From Allium sativum (taxonomy: Eukaryota; Streptophyta; Magnoliopsida; Asparagales; Amaryllidaceae): DNA of 64,000 nt. Location of the stretch: assembly GCA_030737875.1 (NCBI GenBank), contig CM060910.1, forward strand, positions 631,457,303 through 631,521,302, read 5' to 3'. Below, in pieces: positions 57,599 through 64,000 of the stretch; position 1 is the stretch's first letter, and the number at the start of each line of letters is the position of its first letter. A program made the translations under genes and the position numbers. A model generated the notes under the pieces. That model saw only the letters and a program-made list of their open reading frames with translations. It was not told where the DNA came from and searched no databases.

Positions 57599-58366
57599 GG
57601 CATGTGGGTAGGCAAGCTCAGGCACGTGCAAATTTTCTCGTCAGGCATGTGGTAATATGAATGAAATAGGGTGGTAGGCATGTGATTTTCCCCAGCTAAT
57701 GCACGTGCGTTTAAACAATGTAGGTCTGTTGGTTTTAAAAAAATATAGGCTACATAAAAAAAACCATTGGCATGTGCATTCTCAAATTTCATAGTAGACA
57801 GTTGAGGTTGATTATTATGATTTTTAATTTCTTCTGATGGTATTGAAGTTAGTACTTTAGTACAATGTAGTTCACCGTATACTGTGGATTATACTAGTAT
57901 AATGAATGGTTATGTTGTCAGCAGCTGTGTGTATGTTTTGTAGTTACTAACTCAGTGTTCTTGTTCTATTCAAAATAATACAAGGCTATTGTCAATAGGG
58001 AGAGCAAAGAAAATTCTATACAAGTTAATTATCAGTGGGGAGAGCAAACAAAACTCTATACAAGTTAATTTTCTAGTTGGATAAGCTTTCAAAAAAGTTA
58101 TCAACATAATTATTATTTTGAAAAAAATGATAATAACAATATAAAACCACACAAAAATTTAAACGAATAAGAATTTCAACGCAGTAGTGGTGTACCCATA
58201 GTAATGGTTAGGTTGCCTAATATATATAACATTATCAAATCATTCATGTTTGCATTTTGTACCATAGAATTGAGCTCAAGTGTATCTTAGGCACTTGTGT
58301 TAGGGTAGGCATGTGCGAAAGCTATTAGGAAAAATATGGTAGGTTCGAAAATATTATGCATGTGCG
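57599..58366 (-). promoter_or_regulatory. CATGTG/CACGTG cluster, A 5' LTR
   Basis: It has the same layout as 14694-15461. Two sites are intact G-boxes here: CACGTG at 57623-57628 and 57702-57707. In the 3' LTR the matching sites read CATGTG. Confidence 0.65.
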
Positions 58367-59408
58367 TACATTTATAAATTATGGGTACCCCATTACACAC
58401 TACTTCGTTTACCCACAAAACGCTAACGAAAAAAGTAAAAATATCATTGTGTTAAGCAATGTGTTACGATTCCAAAATATAATAAAATAAACAAATTAAC
58501 TTATTTTGTGATGTATCAAAATCACCTATATTGGATGTAAATTACATCAACAAAAAATTGTTTATTTTCCAAATTAATTTTTCTAGTAAAATTCTATAAA
58601 TTAAATTAAGAATACGTATCAAAGATATTACAATAATTATCCATTTCGAATTTTACAAACTTAGTTTCGTTGAAATCTGAAGCCATTTGGAAATTGGTTA
58701 TTCTCAAATTCCATATTATAATATAAATCGATCCAACATAACGAATCTATAAATAATAAAATATTATATATATATATATTCAAACAGAATATGATATAAC
58801 TTCAAAATAATCTAATTTGTATTTTAAATTCGATATTTCCATTTTTAAGTTAAAACGATATTCAATCTATTTAAAAATTCATTTATTTTATTTAATAAAC
58901 CGTTATAGTTTATAAACGATTCTATAACAATTTTCTGAAAATTTGATTTGGACATAACTCACAATCTACAAGATGAAATCTCGATTTTTCACTTTCATTG
59001 GAAATATATAGTTCAATAGATTTGAACGTTTCTTGTTTCAAAGAAATTCGACTTATAATGGATTATGTATATCAACTAAAATTCAAAACGTAATATTACG
59101 AACTACCGTGAAGTTACGAGCTCGTTTTAAATTTAATTATAAATTATACGTTCAAACTTCATTCTATAATTAAATTCGTTATTAAATTCAATCTAAACTC
59201 GATTAAATCTCTCAAATTATCCAATTCACACAATATAGCAAATTTAACCTATATCCGACTATTTCGGAACTAAATTTATTATTCCACTATTTATATTAAT
59301 TAATTATTCAAAATTATTTAATATAAGTTATTTAAATCTCCAAATCAACCTTTTAAATAATTAAATAATTAATTATTCAGTTACTAAAAATATGGTCCTT
59401 ACAAGAAA

Positions 59409-60031
59409 TTAGGTAAAAACCTAATCCTGACATTCTGATAGTAGGTGCAGAAATTCTGGGGATATGAATGAGAAGCTTATCTTACCTGATCTTGATTTAT
59501 CTCGTACTTTTATACTATTACTTTATGTTCATATCCAGTATTATTTATTTGTCCAAAACTTCTTTATCTCATGATTATGCTAAAATCACTGGAACACGCC
59601 AGACTTTATGTTTGACCTATTTTGTTTTCCTTTTCTCTCTTCTTTTCCGCTCTAGGTTTTCCTAGAGGAGGATCACAGCAGTGACCATGACCTTTTGTTT
59701 CAGCTTAGACTCGGATCATTCTCTACTTCATGTAATTCTTTCATACCCATTCTATGATTATTGTTATGACTCATGAGGGATGTGATTTTAGTGGCTTTGT
59801 ATTTGTATTTTGATGTTTTGTTATTCCACTAGACAGTTTACTTATGATGGTGGTTTTATGGTTGTAAGATTGTGACTGATTCAATAATAATAAATGTTTT
59901 GAAAATTTTTCTGCCGTCTTTACATTCTGCCTTGTGAATTTTAGCCTTTGTATTATTACTTTATACCTATTGCGATTCACAAAACTTAACGCATCCTCAT
60001 ATGGTGATATTAAGGGATGTGGGGTGTTACA
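59409..60031 (+). mobile_element. Solo LTR F, right part
   Basis: It continues from 10696. It contains the CAGACTTTATGTTTG stem (59600-59614), a pyrimidine tract ending CTCTAG/GTTTTCC at about 59656, and the terminus GGATGTGGGGTGTTACA. After it comes the second CTTCG. Confidence 0.85.
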
Positions 60032-60720
60032 CTTCGAATATACTGAATTAATAATCTTAACTAAATATATTCTCGACTTGCTTCACGTAGTGCTAATATT
60101 TCAGAATTATTTGGATGATGTTGCTATACCAACGTTTGCTTCTTAGATCGCCATGAAATAGCTGCATTGCTATTACTAAACACATATCTAGTTTGTGATA
60201 TTGCTTTATGTGAATCAGAAAGGTAACCTACATCAGCATAGTCAATTAGAATCAGAATATTTCCTATGTTAAAATAAAATAAGCCTAAATCTATCGTTAT
60301 ATGAAGATATCTCATGACATGTTTTACATCATTACGGTATCTTTTAGTAGGTACCAAATATATTCTGCTAGAAGATTGAGTGAGAATGAAATATCTGGTC
60401 TCGTGCATTCAGCTAAATATAACAATGCATCAACAAAATTGAGATATGGTACTTCTAGACCAATTACGTTCTCATTACATTCTTTTTGGGTGGCAAAGGT
60501 CCTTTTTAATATTTAGTGATCTGACAATCATAAGTGTACTAGGTGGATATGCTTTATCCATTTGAAAACGCTTCAGCATTTCTCATTGTAATTTGATTGA
60601 TTAGTATGTCATTTGTTCTATGCTTGATATGTAGACCAAGACAATATATATAGTACCATACAATTCAAACTTTTCCACAAACCAATTAGTATATCCAGTT
60701 TAGTCTTCTCAAGTTAAATA
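60032..60720 (-). pseudogene. Ty1/copia pol remnant: end of RT and start of RNase H
   Basis: On the minus strand, from high to low coordinates, it reads CLGLHIKH, then MLKRFQMDKAYPPSTLMIV, ALLYLAECTRPDISF, RYRNDVKHVMRYL and GLFYFNIG. YADVGYLSDSHKAISQTRY and AISWRSKKQTL follow. These are standard copia RT-RNase H landmarks. Stops and shifts occur, for example a TAA/TGA near 60490 and a shift near 60405. The longest open piece is 60124-60408. The reading continues at 8931 after removal of F and everything nested in it. The upstream edge near 60720 is where similarity fades. Confidence 0.9.
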
Positions 60721-61620
60721 CATATATTATAATTAAATGTCAGAAATCCAGAAACAAGCACTAAAGATGTCATTGGATGGACATGGGACTAACGATTAAC
60801 ATTTGGAGATACTTTTTGGTTGGCGTTGGTCTCAGCTGCGATAGGAGATGACAGCTAACTTTGATGATTGACTCTCAGTCGTGATCCAGAACACATAAAC
60901 TAGCAGGGTGATGTGGTGATGTGGAGATAGGAGTCGCGGTTGGAGAGACATCGTCGTTGTTAAGATAGGAGCGGCGATTGGAACAAGCATCTAAAACCTT
61001 TATTTTGGAAAAGCTTGGGTGAACATTATTTTTTCAACTAAATAAACCAATTAATATTAGTCCATTTGCTATGATTTTGAACTAGATTGATTTATAATGG
61101 ACCTGTAAAGAATTAGTTTGGTTATCAAATTAACTAATTTTTTCGAAATTATTATATTTTCAAAGGTATAAGTGTTATAATAAATTATTTAGGTTAATTT
61201 GGTAATTCAACTAAGTTGTTTATCATATATGTGGAAAAAATACTTTTAGAAAATATAAGAATGATAAAAAAAGAATACATTAACTATATATTTATGTTTT
61301 ATTTCAAATTAGATTTGATATTCCAAAACATAAATGTAAAGCATATGTAGTTTTGTTATGTCAGATAACCAGCCGAACCAACAAAACTTAATTTTATTGG
61401 TTTTGTTTCGTCTAATAATTTTCATTATTAGATAAACCAAACAAATCCTCACCCGTAGGGAAAAATTGGAAACGAAAGTAATCTGGCTAAGATTTTGAAA
61501 ATAAGAAATGGTGCATGTTTTGTTTCGGTAGTATATAGATCGGTTCGTTAGTAAGAAGGGAAATTATATATTAACTTTATATTTTAAGCTTCATAGTTGA
61601 GTGTGTATGCGTGCGTGTAT
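60721..61620. other. Unassigned AT-rich stretch
   Basis: About 900 bp with no ORF, LTR edge or repeat that I recognise. It may be flanking DNA, or more of the copia element decayed past recognition. Confidence 0.5.
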
Positions 61621-61641
61621 GTGTGTGTCTCTCTCTCTCTC

Positions 61642-61679
<38 letters not shown>
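61621..61679. repeat. Compound microsatellite (TG)n(TC)n(TA)n(TG)n
   Basis: GTGTGTGT, then TCTCTC..., then ATATATAT, then a long TG run ending exactly at the LTR edge. It produces low-complexity ORFs on both strands. Confidence 0.95.
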
Positions 61680-61684
<5 letters not shown>

Positions 61685-62639
61685 CGGCCCGCCCCGCACC
61701 AACCGACATTTTCTCCAAAGGTGCGCTGTACACATATCCAGTTAGCACGGGACGGTCGCCAGAAGGAAAAGAAAGAAGAGAATAGGCTAATCAAGGAACC
61801 TGTAATATGTCTCACAGCGCATAGAATAAAATATAATAATAACATACTTGACATAAAACAGGAGAGACAGTGCATAAGCTGAAAACCAGAACTAAGCATC
61901 ATAGCAGCGGAAATCCAAAATACAGCTTATTACAACTTTCCAAACTGTCTCAAAAAGCAAAAGTAAGATAAAGGAGGTACACTACTAATGCCCAAGTAGC
62001 GACCACCAACAACACAGGGAGAATATCTATATATCATACGTGGAAGCCTCCTGCTCGCCTCCGAATCAGCTACTCGCGCATCACCAGCTAACCTGTCTCT
62101 AGTCTGCTCGTGTGAGCACCCAGAGTAATAAGAAGAGACATAAAACTCTGGGTCAGACATAAAGTCTGGTATGAGCGATAAGCATCAAAACATAACAATA
62201 ACAGGTATAATCCAATCATACCTGAACCTGGACCTGCAACCAAAGAGTTAGCACTACATACTGTACAACACTCTAAGGTGCCCTTTCAAATGGTGTAAAG
62301 ATAACGGGGGTGGGGGTGTGCATGTCATAGTGATGTCAAACAATCAAGCATAGCAATCATCCTTACATCCCTCACTCAGTGCGTAAAGCATACGATATCC
62401 ACTACTTTGGTCACCTAATACTTTGGGCCATGACGGAATCCAATCTCGTGTAACTATCACTACAAGCCCACTATCCATCTCTCAGTGGTGAACCAAAGTT
62501 ATGAATACCGACAACCCCTTTGCACACGTCCCGCAACAAAACCCAATCACGAAGTGAACTCATTGGTTCCCATCTGGATCCTGAGCTCTAACTTCCATTT
62601 GGACTACCTTTGCATCTCGGGTTTTAGTCTCCTCCTCCG

Positions 62640-63080
62640 GATCGGTCTTCATTCAGTTCATAACCTCCTGGTTCGGTTCGCAGTCACCAGCTCGTGGTCA
62701 AGCTCCAGGTCGTGATGATACTCCAGCTCGGATCATGCTACCTTCGTCAGGTCGGATCGTGATATGCTCTCCAGGTCGGGTCGCCATCATCGGATCGTGC
62801 TTCATCAGTTCGTGGCACCCCTGTCGGGTCGGGTCGTGGCACCCTGGTACTCATCGCATCGTGAGCTCCTTCATCCTCCTCTGGTTCGGATCGCGAGCTT
62901 GAAGTGACTCGTAGCAGCAGTCTCTCGTTCGTGGCCTTCGAAGTGGAGCAGATCGTCATGGTGGTGCGGCTCGTGATGACTCTTCACGAATGGAGGGGAT
63001 TGAATCGTGGAGGGTGGTTCGTCCCGGATCGTGGCTCACCTCCTGCCTTGGTCGTGGCACATACCCCACGAACGGGGAGG
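62640..63080. repeat. Degenerate short repeats (GGTCGGATCGTG type) in the D-related LTR
   Basis: A dozen or so imperfect copies of phrases like CAGGTCGGATCGTG and TTCGTGGCACC occur. They occupy the place of the 62-bp GAACCG-rich repeats of D. The ORFs here (62747-62959, 62904-63320) are by-products of this composition. Confidence 0.7.
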
Positions 63081-63720
63081 GGGCTCACGAACCGATTCCT
63101 GCACAACTTCCCTGCGACTTGTTTCACGCCATTCGACGGCGTTTTCGACCAATCTAACACTTCTAAACAATCACAAAGCATATCATACAGTCATAGCAAC
63201 ATGTATAAACATCCACAAACAGCAAAACAACAATATGATATGTCAAAACGGATCAAACAAACCCAAAACCCATATTTTCCCCTTAATCCCCCAAATTCCG
63301 GGATTTGCAAAATTAGTTGAAATTAACCCAAATTCATATCAGAGGCATATAATGATGTTTTAGAATTTTAGGAATTTTTCTAGATTTTTCTGAGCCATAA
63401 TTTCGCTAATCTTCGCTAATTACCATAATTAGCCATAATTAGTGAGGAACTATGCAAATCACTCACCTTAGCCACAAACAAACTTTAGATCTGAAATAAT
63501 CTCTGATTTGGATCCAATCCCTACGTGTTCCAGCAGCTTTCTCTCTGATTTGGTGCTACCCTCCCTTGATTTGATGTAGTTTTGCTTAATCTTCGATTAG
63601 AAAGTGATTAGAGACGATTTGGGATGAAATTAGAAGGTGGAGGCCATTGCTAGAGCTTGAAGGAGGTAAGTGGCGGCTGGAAAAATGAGTCTAAAACCGA
63701 AATCCTAACCCTAGCAGCCC

Positions 63721-63730
63721 TTAAATACCC
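63721..63730 (-). promoter_or_regulatory. TATA-like site, D-related LTR
   Basis: Minus-strand GGGTATTTAA lies upstream of the donor-like site at 63466. The matching place in D is degenerate (AGAATTATGG), so the D copy may lack a good TATA box. Confidence 0.4.
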
Positions 63731-64000
63731 CAAATCCCGAAATCCCCCCATTGGGCCTAGTTGCTAATTACCCGGTTAAGCCCAATTAGCTTTTTTCACC
63801 TTCTAAACCTTGTTTCAGCCATATCTCCCAAACGGTAAGTCCGTTTGGCTAATGTAACCACTATACGGAAAGAGAAACCATCATTCGAAGCCAATGAAAG
63901 TTGTTTCAGGTCAAAATTCCTTTCCAGTCAAAAGTTATGGCCAAAACAGTACCAACTAGGGGGCAAAACGGTCATTTAAAAATCGACAAAAATCATGAAC

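Larger units (their letters stand above)
10697..59403 (-). mobile_element. Element A: non-coding giant-LTR retrotransposon, split by B and D
   Basis: A runs on the minus strand. Its 3' LTR is 10697-16499, its interior 16500-18193, and its 5' LTR lies in three pieces: 18194-18348, 36634-36886 and 54034-59403. With the insertions removed, the 5' LTR is about 5.78 kb against 5803 bp for the 3' LTR. The primer site (minus-strand TGGTATCAGAG) and polypurine tract flank an interior of only 1.7 kb with no recognisable gag or pol. This fits a large retrotransposon derivative (LARD) that depends on proteins from another element. The interrupted pieces join at the TSDs of B and D with continuous homology to the 3' LTR. 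Confidence 0.88.
54034..59403 (-). mobile_element. Element A 5' LTR, piece 3
   Basis: It aligns with 11105-16499 of the 3' LTR over 5.4 kb. It ends at 59403 with the minus-strand LTR start TGTAAGGACCATA, followed by the AGAAA target copy. It carries the TATA palindrome and the CATGTG/CACGTG cluster. No coding is seen. Confidence 0.88.
61680..64000 (-). mobile_element. D-related LTR (minus strand), runs out of the window
   Basis: The plus-strand start TGTGACGGCCCGCCCCGCACC is the reverse complement of the D LTR end. The stem CAGACATAAAGTCTG (62154-62168), the acceptor-like CTGCAACCAAAGAG (62234) and the donor-like ACTCACCTTAG (63466) match D in order. The last 200 bp match D positions about 37000-37200. 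The LTR start would lie roughly 120 bp beyond the window. It abuts a TG run and no primer site, so it is a 3' LTR or solo LTR. The middle part (62640-63080) differs from D, being built of GGATCGTG and CGTGGCACC-like phrases. Confidence 0.85.

Noticed and set aside
62904..63320. 138-aa ORF near the right edge
   Set aside because: It lies within the D-related LTR in its degenerate repeat zone and has no domain.

Overview
This window looks like repeat-rich, probably pericentromeric or otherwise heterochromatic, DNA of a flowering plant. It is AT-rich. I find no host gene, no rRNA and no functional tRNA gene. Nearly everything can be assigned to LTR retrotransposons: mostly Ty3/gypsy of a Tekay/Del-like chromovirus type (tRNA-iMet primer sites, gag-PR-RT-RH-INT order, chromodomain-like end of integrase), plus one broken Ty1/copia. 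The species cannot be read from the sequence.

The main structure is a set of nested insertions, most with a recognisable 5-bp target-site duplication (TSD). The oldest recognisable layer is a decayed copia pol on the minus strand (60032-60720, continuing at 8707-8936). Element F, a solo LTR on the plus strand (8937-10696 plus 59409-60031, TSD CTTCG), split it. Into F went element A (minus strand, 10697-59403, TSD AGAAA), with LTRs of about 5.8 kb around a 1.7-kb interior that shows no coding. The 5' LTR of A then received element B (minus, 18349-36628, TSD AACAC) and element D (plus, 36887-54028, decayed TSD). B, also with giant LTRs of about 5.4 kb, received element C (plus, 22931-30423, TSD TCTGT). 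The 3' LTR of D received element E (plus, 45122-52438, TSD TTTAG). The RT of E carries a 76-nt tRNA-like insert with an 11-bp TSD.

Left of the nest lie the 3' part of a C/E-type LTR (1-1918), a 209-bp spacer, and a 6.6-kb solo giant LTR of the A/B type (2128-8706). Right of it lie the copia remnant, about 0.9 kb of unassigned AT-rich DNA, a compound microsatellite, and a minus-strand LTR related to D that runs out of the window (61680-64000).

The only intact protein gene is the gag of C (26021-26977, 318 aa, two zinc knuckles). C is a gag-only element that shares its 3' non-coding tail with the pol-bearing but ruined E, so C was probably mobilised by an E-like partner. D has a full gag-pol order but many stops and frameshifts.

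The most novel material is inside the LTRs. There is a hairpin module whose arms change in sequence but stay complementary (C and E), a 12-copy minisatellite with a dyad in every unit (E), GTCGAC palindrome clusters upstream of TATA boxes (C, E, F), a CACGTG/CATGTG cluster upstream of the A TATA box, and a conserved small hairpin near the LTR 3' end that is followed by a pyrimidine tract and AG in C, E and F. All coordinates were counted by hand and may be off by a base or two.
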